The translations under genes and the position numbers were made by a program. A DNA stretch of 64,000 nucleotides, from NCBI RefSeq assembly GCF_023156585.1, contig NZ_JALNMI010000003.1, positions 186,001 to 250,000 on the forward strand. Direction: 5' to 3'. Source of the stretch: Subsaxibacter sp. CAU 1640. Its GTDB lineage: Bacteria; Bacteroidota; Bacteroidia; Flavobacteriales; Flavobacteriaceae. Below are positions 32,665 through 41,077 of this stretch, one piece after another. Each line of letters opens with the position of its first letter. Positions within the stretch are counted from its first letter, which is position 1. Under the pieces are notes generated by a model. The model did no database searches. It saw nothing but the letters and a program-made list of their open reading frames with translations, and was not told the DNA's origin.

Positions 32665-32847
32665 ATGGCCTATTTTGATGTAAATAAGACCACACCTACT
32701 GATGAAGGTACCTATATGGTACAAGTACTGACCCTCAAAGGTTATATCCGCGAAGCCAAAGCAAGATGGCAAAAACAAAAAGGATTTAATTTGATCTCCT
32801 CTTCCCTTCAGCCCGATGAATTTATTAAAGCGTGGTGGGAGTATTAG
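32665..32847 (+). CDS. Small hypothetical protein
   Basis: Sixty residues: MAYFDVNKTTPTDEGTYMVQ at the start, then a basic helix AKARWQKQKGFNLI and an end KAWWEY. The composition is protein-like (balanced charges, two Trp near the end) and unlike the surrounding repeat sequence, which supports a real gene. No family recognised, no signal peptide. It stands alone between repeat regions. Moderate confidence. Confidence 0.5.
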   Translation: MAYFDVNKTTPTDEGTYMVQVLTLKGYIREAKARWQKQKGFNLISSSLQPDEFIKAWWEY

Positions 32848-32980
32848 ACCGCTGACGCATTAGATCATTAGATGAGTTAGAGCTTTAGAAAGTTAGACAT
32901 AAAGCTAAATGATTCCCATATAGAATCAAAAGTCGAAAGCTGAAAATGTAGTTACGTGTTTTTGCTATTAGGCTTGATCG

Positions 32981-33395
32981 AATCTAATAATCTCAAAGGT
33001 CTAAAATCTAATAAGTCTATAAATCTAACTCGTCTAACTGTCTAAAATCTAACTCGTCTAATCAGTCTAACAATCTAACTGGTCTATAAACCTAATAGTT
33101 TAACAATCTAACACGTCTAACTGTCTAATGATCTAACTCGTCTAATCAGTCTAACAATCTAACTGGTCTATAAACCTAATCGTTTAACAATCTAACAAGT
33201 CTAACTGTCTAATGATCTAACTCGTCTAATGATCTAACTCGTCTAATCAGTCTAACAATCTAACTGGTCTATAAACCTAATAGTTTAACAATCTAACAAG
33301 TCTAACTGTCTAATGATCTAACTCGTCTAATGATCTAACTCGTCTAATCAGTCTAACAATCTAACAAGTCTAGAAGTCTAACCATCTAATTTTCT
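32981..33395. repeat. 8/9-bp array with higher-order structure
   Basis: Built of TCTAAC/TCTAAT words spaced 8 or 9 bp apart. On top of this, a unit of ~83-102 bp that starts CGTCTAATCAGTCTAACAAT is repeated about three times (from ~33055, ~33138 and ~33240) with few changes, and begins a fourth time near 33342. No coding frame of interest. The intervening 32848-32980 and 33396-33455 are AT-rich filler. Confidence 0.9.
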
Positions 33396-33455
33396 AGATT
33401 CTGTAGCAACACCTACCCTACAATCCTTGTAACTTTATACCAAAGTAAAACGGTT

Positions 33456-33704
33456 ATGAAGTTCACCTCCTATTACAGCCAACTCGTGAAAGCCCATGGC
33501 GTGCCGCACGTTGGCAGCAAAGAACATTTTTTGATAATGAATATTTTGTTCCTTGAAGCAAGCATGCATGCGCTGGAGACCCTGCCCTGCGAAGGTCAAA
33601 GCCAAGTGAACAAAAACAAAAAAATGGAACAACTGAAATGGAAGCTCCGCGACCTCACCAGAAGACAAACCCCGGAAGAATTATTTAGAATGGTGATGGA
33701 ATGA
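33456..33704 (+). CDS. Small hypothetical protein
   Basis: Eighty-two residues: MKFTSYYSQLVKAHGVPHVG..., a helical centre with ILFLEASMHALETLPCEGQ, and a basic end WKLRDLTRRQTPEELFRMVM. Composition is protein-like and differs from the flanking arrays, and the stop lies just before the TAGACGG array (33707), as if the array grew in its 3' flank. No family recognised. The opposite-strand frame is less protein-like. Confidence 0.5.
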   Translation: MKFTSYYSQLVKAHGVPHVGSKEHFLIMNILFLEASMHALETLPCEGQSQVNKNKKMEQLKWKLRDLTRRQTPEELFRMVME

Positions 33705-33706
33705 AA

Positions 33707-33760
33707 TAGACGGTAGACGGTAGACGGTAGACGGTAGACGGTAGACGGTAGACGGTAGAC
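33707..33760. repeat. 7-bp tandem array (TAGACGG), about 7.7 copies
   Basis: Perfect copies of TAGACGG starting 2 bp after the stop codon of the preceding small gene. It is the same unit as 27217-27291, with related right-hand flank. Confidence 0.93.
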
Positions 33761-33833
33761 AAAGTTAAATTTTCCCTACTTATTTGGTAAAGAGTTTTAA
33801 GTATCAAGAACTAAGAGTCAAGACCTATTACAT

Positions 33834-33892
33834 CTTACTGCTTACTGCTTACTGCCTATTGCTTAAAGCCTACTGCTTACTGAACACTGATA
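33834..33892. repeat. Degenerate 7-bp repeats (CTTACTG)
   Basis: CTTACTGCTTACTGCTTACTGC at the start (three perfect 7-bp copies), decaying into TATTGCTTAAAGCCTACTGCTTACTGA. A related decayed block, TTCCTGCTTCCTGC..., lies at ~34270-34320. Confidence 0.7.
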
Positions 33893-33938
33893 ACCGATCA
33901 CTATCAAGTGTTAGCTGTGAGCCTTTAGATGTTAGCAA

Positions 33939-34070
33939 ATCTAATTGGTCTAACTGGTCTAACCCGTCTAACCCGTCTAACCCGTCTAACCCGTCTAACC
34001 CGTCTAACCCGTCTAACCCGTCTAACTCGTCTAACTCGTCTAACCCGTCTAACCCGTCTAACCCGTCTAA
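33939..34070. repeat. 9-bp tandem array (GTCTAACCC), about 14-15 copies
   Basis: Nine-base units GTCTAACCC, with GTCTAACTC and GTCTAATTG at the edges. Being a multiple of three it leaves open frames on both strands (NPS repeats on plus, DGL repeats on minus) that are not credible genes. The remaining stretch 34071-34426 holds a hairpin terminator at 34163-34213 and filler. Confidence 0.93.
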
Positions 34071-34162
34071 ATCCATGTATTTCATCGAAAAATCTGTTAA
34101 TATATTGATAATATTGTAAGAATTATCTATATTTATTACGGCTGGATAAGCTTGTTACGGAT

Positions 34163-34213
34163 AAAAAACACCAATTCGGATTCTATAAAGGAGTTTTCTT
34201 TGGTGTTTTTTTT
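34163..34213 (+). terminator. Hairpin with T-run in an intergenic region
   Basis: AAAAAACACCAA (34163-34174) pairs with TTGGTGTTTTTT (34200-34211), followed by TT. No coding gene ends nearby on this strand, so it may end a small RNA starting near 34130. The 20 bases before it (GCTGGATAAGCTTGTTACGG) recur before the terminator at 55172. Confidence 0.6.
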
Positions 34214-34426
34214 GCTTTAAAGCGATACCTCTTACCTATAATTTTTCAAATCTTGTACACTACAGATTCCTACTTCTAGTTTCCTGCTTCCTGCTTAATA
34301 CCTCTTGCTTACTGCTTCCAGCTTTGCGTTTCTAACTCTCATCCCACTTTTTCATATTAATCTGTAGGAAAAGACTAAAATAGTTTTATCTTGGCGACCT
34401 CAAAACCTTAACACAATTTTAACTAA

Positions 34427-36070
34427 ATGAAAAAACTATGTACGCTCTTGATCCTAGCGCTCACAATGCAACTAGGACAGGCACAAATCAAGGTGGGCAA
34501 TGCCGCTTTGGATTATGGGGAAACCATCACCAACAAAGATGGTAAAGTGATTCACATTGCAGGTGTGGTGGGCAACACCATCTATGCCCTCGCCAATGAA
34601 AAAAAGAAATACTTTTTGCAAACCTTCGACAACAGCACCATGCAGCTGAAAAAAAGTGTCTTGGTCGATTTGGAAAAGATTGACAACAAAAAAGTGAGTC
34701 TTCAGGACTTTGTAGTGATTGAAGACAAAATCTATGTCATGGCTACTTATTACAACAATAAGGAAAACCGTAACGTATTTCTTGCAAAGGAAGTAGGTAC
34801 TGACCTAAAATTGGGGAAAACCACAACCATTCTCGATGTAGAAGTTCCTAGCGACCGACACAGAGGGGTGTTTGTGTTTAAACCGTCCTATGATGACGTC
34901 AACTATTTTGTATCGCATGTTGGCATCATTGAAAAAAAGGAGTTAATGACCTATGAGTTTGCCTTGTTGGACAAAAATTTGACGGCGGTGGCTTCAGATA
35001 CCTATAACCAATCGTTTGAAGACCGTAAAGATTTAGAGTTCGACTATTCGGATGTCAACATCAATGAGCATGGCGATTTGTTCATCACCACCACCGAAAC
35101 CTATCGCGACAAATCGGGCAAAACAACCGTAAACAACATCACACTTCATACCTACCTTGAAAGTAAAGGCTATGAAAAGCAGGAGTTGGTGATTAATTTG
35201 ACAGGAAAAAAAGCGCTTAACTGCAACATTATCGAAACAAGTGCAGATGGGGTGCACATGGTAGGCTTTTACTCGGATTTGAAATCGAGCGGTAGAGCTG
35301 AATATGGTTTGGAAGGTATTTTTGATATTGCTGCCAACTTCAAAACGAATAGTATCACCAAACAGACCTTTAATGAATTCACGATGGACACCAAAACCAA
35401 GATTTTGGGCGAGCGTCGTGCCAACAAAGGCAAAGACTTAAAACCTTTTTACCGCAACACACACCTGATTGAAAAAGAAGATGGTGGTATTTTTGTGATG
35501 TCTGAATTTTACACAGAATATGTGGGACGCGCACAAGGCATTGGCCCCTTAGCCTTCACACCGATTACCTATACAGCGAATGAAATCATTGTAACCTCCT
35601 TGAATCCTGATGGCACCTTGCAATGGAGCAACGTGATTCCGAAAGAACAAAGTGTGACGGTAACTCAAATGAGCTTGGCCCTGGGCATGATAGGCGGCAA
35701 TGGCAACGTGACCGTGTCGGCAAGTTTGATGTTCCCATTGACGGTTTTGGGAAGAGGTCCAGAATACTTGAGTTCGCTGCCATTATACAACAATGGGAAA
35801 TTGACTGTATTGGTAAACGACGACCCTAAAAACATCGGGATTACCGATATTGATGAAGTACGCCGTGTGAGCAATGTGAACAAGATGATTCCAGCCCTGT
35901 TTATTTTTGATGGCGCTACTGGCGATATGGAGCGTTTGGACCCGGACGATTTCGAAAAGAAACAAATTGTGGTGCAGCCACTGACCCACTTTATGATCAG
36001 CGACCGCGAAGCCATAATCTATGGTTCCAACAAAACGGGCGCCAATCTGGGAGTATTAAGTTTAAACTAG
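34427..36070 (+). CDS. Large exported protein of unknown function
   Basis: A 547-residue protein with a signal peptide (MKKLCTLLILALTMQLGQAQ). The rest is soluble and beta-rich, with repeating short strands and D/N-G turns (VGNTIYALANEKKKYFLQT, VVIEDKIYVMATYYNN), suggestive of a propeller-like fold in the first ~300 residues. No T9SS sorting tail, lipobox or catalytic motif is visible, so it is predicted periplasmic. It is followed by a clear terminator at 36097 and stands as a single-gene unit. Unrecognised family. Confidence 0.78.
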   Translation: MKKLCTLLILALTMQLGQAQIKVGNAALDYGETITNKDGKVIHIAGVVGNTIYALANEKKKYFLQTFDNSTMQLKKSVLVDLEKIDNKKVSLQDFVVIEDKIYVMATYYNNKENRNVFLAKEVGTDLKLGKTTTILDVEVPSDRHRGVFVFKPSYDDVNYFVSHVGIIEKKELMTYEFALLDKNLTAVASDTYNQSFEDRKDLEFDYSDVNINEHGDLFITTTETYRDKSGKTTVNNITLHTYLESKGYEKQELVINLTGKKALNCNIIETSADGVHMVGFYSDLKSSGRAEYGLEGIFDIAANFKTNSITKQTFNEFTMDTKTKILGERRANKGKDLKPFYRNTHLIEKEDGGIFVMSEFYTEYVGRAQGIGPLAFTPITYTANEIIVTSLNPDGTLQWSNVIPKEQSVTVTQMSLALGMIGGNGNVTVSASLMFPLTVLGRGPEYLSSLPLYNNGKLTVLVNDDPKNIGITDIDEVRRVSNVNKMIPALFIFDGATGDMERLDPDDFEKKQIVVQPLTHFMISDREAIIYGSNKTGANLGVLSLN

Positions 36071-36096
36071 TTTATTAGACACCTTTTTAGCGAAAG

Positions 36097-36124
36097 AGCC
36101 TCAAGTAATTGGGGCTTTTTTTGT
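36097..36124 (+). terminator. Terminator after the exported protein gene
   Basis: AGCCTC (36097-36102) pairs with GGGGCT (36111-36116), including one T-G pair, followed by eight T in a row, 27 bp after the stop codon. Confidence 0.85.
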
Positions 36125-36211
36125 GGGCATTTGAGCAAAAAATTTATAGTATAGAGTACATATTAAATCGTAACTTTAAACAACTGTTTATATTTAGTTA
36201 GTTGGAAGAAG

Positions 36212-36243
36212 GCCATGTCATGAAAGTGTCATGGCTTTTTTTT
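36212..36243 (+). terminator. Second hairpin with T-run; may end a small transcript
   Basis: GCCATG (36212-36217) and CATGGC (36230-36235) pair, followed by nine T. No gene lies between it and the previous terminator at 36097-36124, so either it is a back-up or it ends a short RNA from this ~85-bp gap. The rest of 36244-36454 is AT-rich leader. Confidence 0.65.
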
Positions 36244-36454
36244 ATTGTAAATCAAAAAAAGGTCCCTTCGCCAAATTTGATTTGGTGTGCCTCATTATTG
36301 TAATTCTCTTTACTAAAGCCCATCTTTTAAAGTCAATAATAAAAGGTAATCAGTTCACAATTACTCTTTTTTACTTCTAATTTTAAACAACAATAATTCG
36401 CATTTTATAATTACAAGCGAATGATCTTAAATACAAACTTTAAACAAGAATGAC

Positions 36455-37108
36455 ATGGCAGAAATAAAAATAGAAAAGAAAAAACCGGTATGGCCCTGGG
36501 TCTTATTGATAGTGATTCTTTTGGCAATTGCAGCCTTTATTATCTATCAAAATCAGGCTTCCGATGATTTTAATGAGGATTTTGATGACGAGTATAGTGA
36601 TGCTGAAATAGAGAATAATGAAGATGACACCATATATCAAGACAACGCTATCTACGATACCATCAGAAACGATGAATATGGCACCGCGGCCATGACAGCC
36701 TTAATGGAATCGATGAGAGATTCAACGCGTTTTGGCACAGACTCCACTTATACCAAAAATGCCCTTAAGAGTTTGGCTCAACTGACCGTTTCAAAAGCGG
36801 AGGCTTACAATCTCGAATCGAGTGCCGCTTTGACCAACTTGCAACAATATGCAGAATCCAACGTCAGCTCAGAATCGCGTATGGATAAAAACAATCAACT
36901 GCAAACGCAACTTAAAAAAGTGACAGATGAGGTGGTTCAAGTCATTCAACAATTGCAGCCAAAAACCAACATAGCTGCTGAAACGGTGAACAGTCTGAAG
37001 AGTACCGCAAACAAAATCAGCGCCACGGCGGCCCTATCAAAGCAGCAAGAATCGCTTCAATCATTCTTTAGGCAAGCCCACGACATCCTGCATGACTTAC
37101 AATCTTAA
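36455..37108 (+). CDS. Membrane-anchored protein with acidic linker and helical domain
   Basis: A 217-residue protein: basic start (MAEIKIEKKKPVW), one membrane helix (PWVLLIVILLAIAAFIIYQ, residues ~14-32), an acidic segment (DDFNEDFDDEYSDAEIE), then a long helical domain (~90-217) with regular heptad-like spacing (KVTDEVVQVIQQLQPK). The domain would lie in the periplasm. No known family. It is 12 bp from the PRC-barrel gene downstream, so the two are co-transcribed and probably work together at the envelope. Confidence 0.78.
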   Translation: MAEIKIEKKKPVWPWVLLIVILLAIAAFIIYQNQASDDFNEDFDDEYSDAEIENNEDDTIYQDNAIYDTIRNDEYGTAAMTALMESMRDSTRFGTDSTYTKNALKSLAQLTVSKAEAYNLESSAALTNLQQYAESNVSSESRMDKNNQLQTQLKKVTDEVVQVIQQLQPKTNIAAETVNSLKSTANKISATAALSKQQESLQSFFRQAHDILHDLQS

Positions 37109-37120
37109 AATTCAAATACC

Positions 37121-37774
37121 ATGACACAAGAAAAAAGACATCTCTATAATTTAAATGAACTGTCTGATTACAAAATTTCAGACGGCTACCCAGATGTGAG
37201 AGGCTGGGACGTAAAAGACATCGATAACCGCGTGGTGGGCAAAGTAGAAAACCTGTTGGTAAATAAAGAAGCCGAACGGGTGGTTTATCTAGATGTGGAA
37301 GTGGACAAAAGCATCATCGATGCCAATCATGACCCTTATGGCCCTTCTCGAAACGAACAAGTGAGGGAATTTGTCAACGACAAAGGCGATAATCACTTAA
37401 TCATCCCCATTGGCTTGGTAGAATTGAACACCGATACCAATTATGTTTATACGAATACCATAGATCACCTCACCTTTGCATCGACCAAACGGTATCGCAA
37501 AGGAGATACAATCGATAGGGTCTATGAAGCACAGGTAATGGATTCATATAATAGAGCGGATGATGTGCCTCTAGATACCGCGAGAATCCGTCAAATCGTA
37601 AGGGAAGAAATCAGGAAATACCATAATGACACCAATTCCTATTGGGATACCATCACCGAAGAGGAAGTGAAAATGCATAATAGGTACAGTGAGGATGTCT
37701 ACGATGAAGACGACTTTTATGAGCGTCGCGAATTTGACGACAGTCGATTTAAAAAACGCACCCCAGGTTTATAG
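37121..37774 (+). CDS. PRC-barrel domain protein
   Basis: A 217-residue soluble protein. Residues ~20-130 match a PRC-barrel: GYPDVRGWDVKDIDNRVVGK, VENLLVNKEAERVVYLDVEV and later HLIIPIGLVELN. PRC-barrels occur in photosynthetic reaction-centre H subunits, RimM, and in many small stress proteins of bacteria. The tail (~150-217) is charged, with RQIVREEIRKYH and an acidic YDEDDFYERREFDD. Co-transcribed with the membrane protein upstream. A role in envelope or general stress is plausible, not shown. Confidence 0.85.
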   Translation: MTQEKRHLYNLNELSDYKISDGYPDVRGWDVKDIDNRVVGKVENLLVNKEAERVVYLDVEVDKSIIDANHDPYGPSRNEQVREFVNDKGDNHLIIPIGLVELNTDTNYVYTNTIDHLTFASTKRYRKGDTIDRVYEAQVMDSYNRADDVPLDTARIRQIVREEIRKYHNDTNSYWDTITEEEVKMHNRYSEDVYDEDDFYERREFDDSRFKKRTPGL

Positions 37775-37815
37775 AAACACTACCCTCATCATTGGGCTCT
37801 ATATATGATTGATAA

Positions 37816-37843
37816 AAAACCCACGTCAATTGATGCGGGTTTT
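37816..37843 (+). terminator. Terminator after the PRC-barrel gene
   Basis: AAAACCC (37816-37822) pairs with GGGTTTT (37837-37843), with an inner TCAATTGA palindrome, followed by ATTTT. It lies 42 bp after the stop codon. Confidence 0.75.
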
Positions 37844-37870
37844 ATTTTGAGGTTTACATTTTAGTTTAGT

Positions 37871-37905
37871 AAAAAGCCGTAGCACTTTCATACCACGGCT
37901 TTTTT
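37871..37905. terminator. Bidirectional terminator
   Basis: AAAAAGCCGT (37871-37880) pairs with ACGGCTTTTT (37895-37904), with T-runs on both strands. It serves the convergent AraC-type gene ending at 37920 and backs up the PRC-barrel transcript. Confidence 0.82.
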
Positions 37906-37919
37906 ATTCTGAACGAATG

Positions 37920-38930
37920 TTATTCTGAATTCTTATTACGGTAATCCGTAGGCAACATCCCGAAACGTTTAGAAAATATTTGAGAAAAATAACTGCGACT
38001 GTTAAAACCTATTTTATACACAATCTCCGATACGGAAAAATCAGAATACTTCAAATATTCAGCAGCCTTTTGGAGTTTGATCTCTTTTGAATAGCCATTG
38101 ACAGTCTGATGATATAATGTTTTAAAACCTTCTTGAAGCCTGAATTCTGAAAGCGAGACCTGTTTTGCCAAATCCTCGACATTAATTTTATCAGATATTT
38201 GATCACTGATAATTCTACTGGCGCGATGTACTTTTTCAATCTGGTCATCGGATAGGTTAAAATGACCGCCGGCAAGTTGTTTTTCATGGTCAGCAAGCAA
38301 TAAGCTCAAAATAATAAGCAAATGCCCTTCCAATTGCAAAGTTCTAATAATACCCGTAGTTCTACTGCTATTGATATCATTGAGCAAATCTGCTATTTGA
38401 AGATTATGAGAGCCCTTCAGAGTGTGATAATCTTTAGCAGAAAACTCAAAAACTAATTGTAGTCGTTCATTAAGATAGCTGATATTATGATGTTTCTTAT
38501 CCAAATACTTTTCAGGCACTATTTGAATGAAGGTAAATTTCAAGGCCGAATCCTTCGGAAAAATATAAGTATTGGTGGAATGTGCTTTATAACGGATGAT
38601 GGAATTTTGAAACGTACCGATATTAGATTTTTCAGAATGATCATTTTGAAAATATAAATTCCCCTCACTCACATATATAAAATCAATAGGTGTTTCAGTT
38701 TCAAAGGATATATGTATATGGGTGTCTTTAAAAAAAGAAACATCCCATTGGATGAAGGTGAGTCCCCAATCGAAAGCGATGGTTTTCACTAAACCTTTTC
38801 CTATTTCATTATCAAAAGAAAGAAATGTCTCGCCCCAATGGGTTTCCATTGTAGCATGTAAGGCTTTGTGTAATTGCTCGGGAATCCCTTCGTCGTTCCA
38901 GTATAAATTGATACGGTGATGTTGATTCAA
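37920..38930 (-). CDS. AraC-family transcriptional regulator 1
   Basis: A 336-residue regulator. Residues ~1-235 form a variable ligand or dimer domain with a cupin-like patch (TPIDFIYVSEGNLYFQN). Residues ~240-336 hold the double HTH of the AraC family: NVEDLAKQVSLSEFRLQEGF (first HTH) and SVSEIVYKIGFNSRSYFSQI followed by FSKRFGMLPTDYR (second, with the family signature). Two similar regulators follow at 39116 and 40142. The spacing of their domains is alike, so the trio arose by duplication. Targets unknown; the divergent intergenic region to 39116 is a natural candidate. Confidence 0.92.
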   Translation of the reverse strand: MNQHHRINLYWNDEGIPEQLHKALHATMETHWGETFLSFDNEIGKGLVKTIAFDWGLTFIQWDVSFFKDTHIHISFETETPIDFIYVSEGNLYFQNDHSEKSNIGTFQNSIIRYKAHSTNTYIFPKDSALKFTFIQIVPEKYLDKKHHNISYLNERLQLVFEFSAKDYHTLKGSHNLQIADLLNDINSSRTTGIIRTLQLEGHLLIILSLLLADHEKQLAGGHFNLSDDQIEKVHRASRIISDQISDKINVEDLAKQVSLSEFRLQEGFKTLYHQTVNGYSKEIKLQKAAEYLKYSDFSVSEIVYKIGFNSRSYFSQIFSKRFGMLPTDYRNKNSE

Positions 38931-39080
38931 GAGTATTTTGAGTTTTTTAATTGCAAAAAAAATGGAATACTCGAATAATGCGTAATGAAATTGAAATTTA
39001 ATTTAACGTTTTTACCCTTCAAAACATTGTTTTCTTGTATACAAAATGTAGAATGTGTAAAAATTTGTACTTTAGTGTTA

Positions 39081-39096
39081 CAACTTAAAAAAGTTG
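39081..39096. promoter_or_regulatory. Palindrome in the divergent AraC intergenic region
   Basis: CAACTT-AAAA-AAGTTG (39081-39096) is a perfect 6-bp inverted repeat. It lies ~20 bp before the start of the rightward AraC gene and beside a near -7 element, TACTTTAG (39068-39075), so it may be an operator. Confidence 0.35.
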
Positions 39097-39115
39097 ACTA
39101 ACTAACAACTTACAT

Positions 39116-40138
39116 TTGAAAACTATTGTAGTAAATTCCTTGCCTTTAATGGATGTCATTAAAGACTTTGCAAGGCTCTTCAAAACCGACTTTGTAGAAT
39201 GCTGCGAAGATTACCGGGTAAAAATTCCAAGGTTATGGGGCTCCGGAGAAATAAGTGGTATCAATTTCCCTTCTGGTATTGGTCTCTTGCAATATGACTG
39301 TACATTTAAAGAAGATTTGGAAGTACATTTTGTGGTGAACGATGTACACCCGTTAAAGTTTCTCTTCTGTTTGGAAGGCTCATTTCAGCATCGTTTTGAA
39401 GGAGAAGATAACATCCATGATCTAGGCACTTATCAAAATTGTATGATTGCCAATCAGCACCATTCTGGTCACGTATTGTATTTTAAAGCCGGTGTAAAAA
39501 CAACGATTCAAAGCATTGAAGTAGACCGCAAACGCTTCAACCAAAAAATGGCTTGCGACATTAAAAATGCAGAACCGCGTATCAAAGAAGTATTATTGGA
39601 CGTATATGCAAATGAAACCTTTTACCATGAGGGTTATTATAGCTACGATATGGGCAAGATTTTTGATCAAATGCAGGCACAGAAGGAACAGGGATTGATA
39701 AAAAAAATATTCTTGGAAGGACGTTCTTTTGATATTTTTGCCAATCAGCTCTTACAATACAAGGATGACGACATGGAAGCGTCGCAACAGCACTTGCTCC
39801 GTCGCGATGAAGTAAAGTCCATTCACCAAGCAGTAGCCATAATTGAAAGCTCAATGGCCACATTGGGTACCGTAAAGGAATTGAGTAAAGAGGTAGGCTT
39901 AAATCCGAATAAATTGCAGAACGGTTTTCAGACGCTTTACGGACAGACTGTAAACGAATTTATTCAAAAAATACGATTGGAGGCCGCTAGAAACCTTTTG
40001 ACGCAAACCCCTTATTCGGTGCAGGAAATTATGGAACGTGTGGGATGGAATAGCAAAAGTTATTTCTCACAGATTTTTAAGGATACCTTTGGGATGACGC
40101 CTAGCGAATTTCGCAAAAAACATCAAAAGGCAAGATAA
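39116..40138 (+). CDS. AraC-family transcriptional regulator 2
   Basis: A 340-residue regulator related to its two neighbours. The N-terminal domain includes HPLKFLFCLEGSFQHRFEG, aligned with FIYVSEGNLYFQN of the first. The double HTH lies at the end: TVKELSKEVGLNPNKLQNGF and SVQEIMERVGWNSKSYFSQI then FKDTFGMTPSEFRKKHQ. The frame begins at TTG (39116); the first ATG is at 39149 (MDVIKDFARLF). The TTG version starts MKTIVVNSLP, similar to MKTLDLLQTK in the third regulator, so I prefer TTG, with moderate certainty. Only 3 bp separate its stop from the convergent third regulator's stop. Confidence 0.9.
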   Translation: MKTIVVNSLPLMDVIKDFARLFKTDFVECCEDYRVKIPRLWGSGEISGINFPSGIGLLQYDCTFKEDLEVHFVVNDVHPLKFLFCLEGSFQHRFEGEDNIHDLGTYQNCMIANQHHSGHVLYFKAGVKTTIQSIEVDRKRFNQKMACDIKNAEPRIKEVLLDVYANETFYHEGYYSYDMGKIFDQMQAQKEQGLIKKIFLEGRSFDIFANQLLQYKDDDMEASQQHLLRRDEVKSIHQAVAIIESSMATLGTVKELSKEVGLNPNKLQNGFQTLYGQTVNEFIQKIRLEAARNLLTQTPYSVQEIMERVGWNSKSYFSQIFKDTFGMTPSEFRKKHQKAR

Positions 40139-40141
40139 AGC

Positions 40142-41077
40142 CTAACAAGCTAGCAGTTGCTGTTGATAACCTTTGGGAGTACATTGATACTTCTCTTTAA
40201 AGATTTTGCAAAAGTAGCTACGGCTAGACCATCCTAGAGCATAAACAATTTCGGATACGTTCATGGAAGTCGTTTTTAAAAGCTCTTCCGCCTTTAAAAG
40301 GCGCATATGGTTGATAAAACTACAAACGGTACGTCCGTGCATTTCTTTAAATCCTGTTTGTAATTTGGAAGCACTCAAGCCCCATGTATGGCAAATATCC
40401 TCTATAAGATAATTGTCTTCTGGTGCTTTTGAGATAAGGTCCGAAATTTGCTTGATGCGCTCAAGTTCCGCCACGGTCAAGGCAGATAAGCGCGATGGGT
40501 CCTCTATATATTTTAGGAACTGTTTCATTTTTAGGCTTAAAAGAATATTGATATATCCAGCCGCCATAAGCTTATCAGACATTTGCGTTTTAGCCATGTC
40601 CATCAGTTTTTTCACATATTCGCCCAATTCCAGATTTGGCAATCCAGTGTGCAAATAGTAACTAACTTCAGACATTTTTTTGAATTCCTCTTCAAATTGT
40701 ACAAAAAATGGATTCAAATCACCATTCACGTTATGTTTTGCTAACTTTACAATACAAAATTGGTACGTACTCTCTCCTTTTAAATGAAGAAACGTCTGTC
40801 TGCCTTTCTGATCGTGAATGATGGCACTTTGAAAATTCTCCAACTTATTGGCTGCACCACCACTACTCGAAAGTGTAAGCGTATCTTTTAAATTATATAA
40901 GAAATGTAAATACAGACCATCCGTGTCATTGAGGGAGATGGTAATCTCCTTTTTAGTGTCAAAATCCATCTCAATCCAAGAAATATAGTCAGATAATGGA
41001 AAAATTTCGCAAAAACCTTCTAAATCTTTGCTCCAACTGTTGGCGAGCTTGGTCTGCAGTAAATCAAGGGTTTTCAT
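40142..41077 (-). CDS. AraC-family transcriptional regulator 3
   Basis: A 311-residue regulator with an N-terminal domain (GLYLHFLYNLKDTLTLSSSG) and a double HTH: YLIEDICHTWGLSASKLQTG and VSEIVYALGWSSRSYFCKIF followed by KEKYQCTPKGYQQQ. It is shorter and more diverged than regulators 1 and 2, particularly at the end (QCTPKGY for GMTPSEF). It is convergent with regulator 2. The region upstream (41078-41350) contains no clear gene; a hydrophobic open stretch there lacks a start codon. Confidence 0.9.
   Translation of the reverse strand: MKTLDLLQTKLANSWSKDLEGFCEIFPLSDYISWIEMDFDTKKEITISLNDTDGLYLHFLYNLKDTLTLSSSGGAANKLENFQSAIIHDQKGRQTFLHLKGESTYQFCIVKLAKHNVNGDLNPFFVQFEEEFKKMSEVSYYLHTGLPNLELGEYVKKLMDMAKTQMSDKLMAAGYINILLSLKMKQFLKYIEDPSRLSALTVAELERIKQISDLISKAPEDNYLIEDICHTWGLSASKLQTGFKEMHGRTVCSFINHMRLLKAEELLKTTSMNVSEIVYALGWSSRSYFCKIFKEKYQCTPKGYQQQLLAC

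Noticed and set aside
33784-34119. Open plus-strand frame with NPSNPS repeats and minus-strand DGLDGL frame
   Set aside because: Both are open only because the 9-bp unit is a multiple of three; flanking parts are low-complexity filler.
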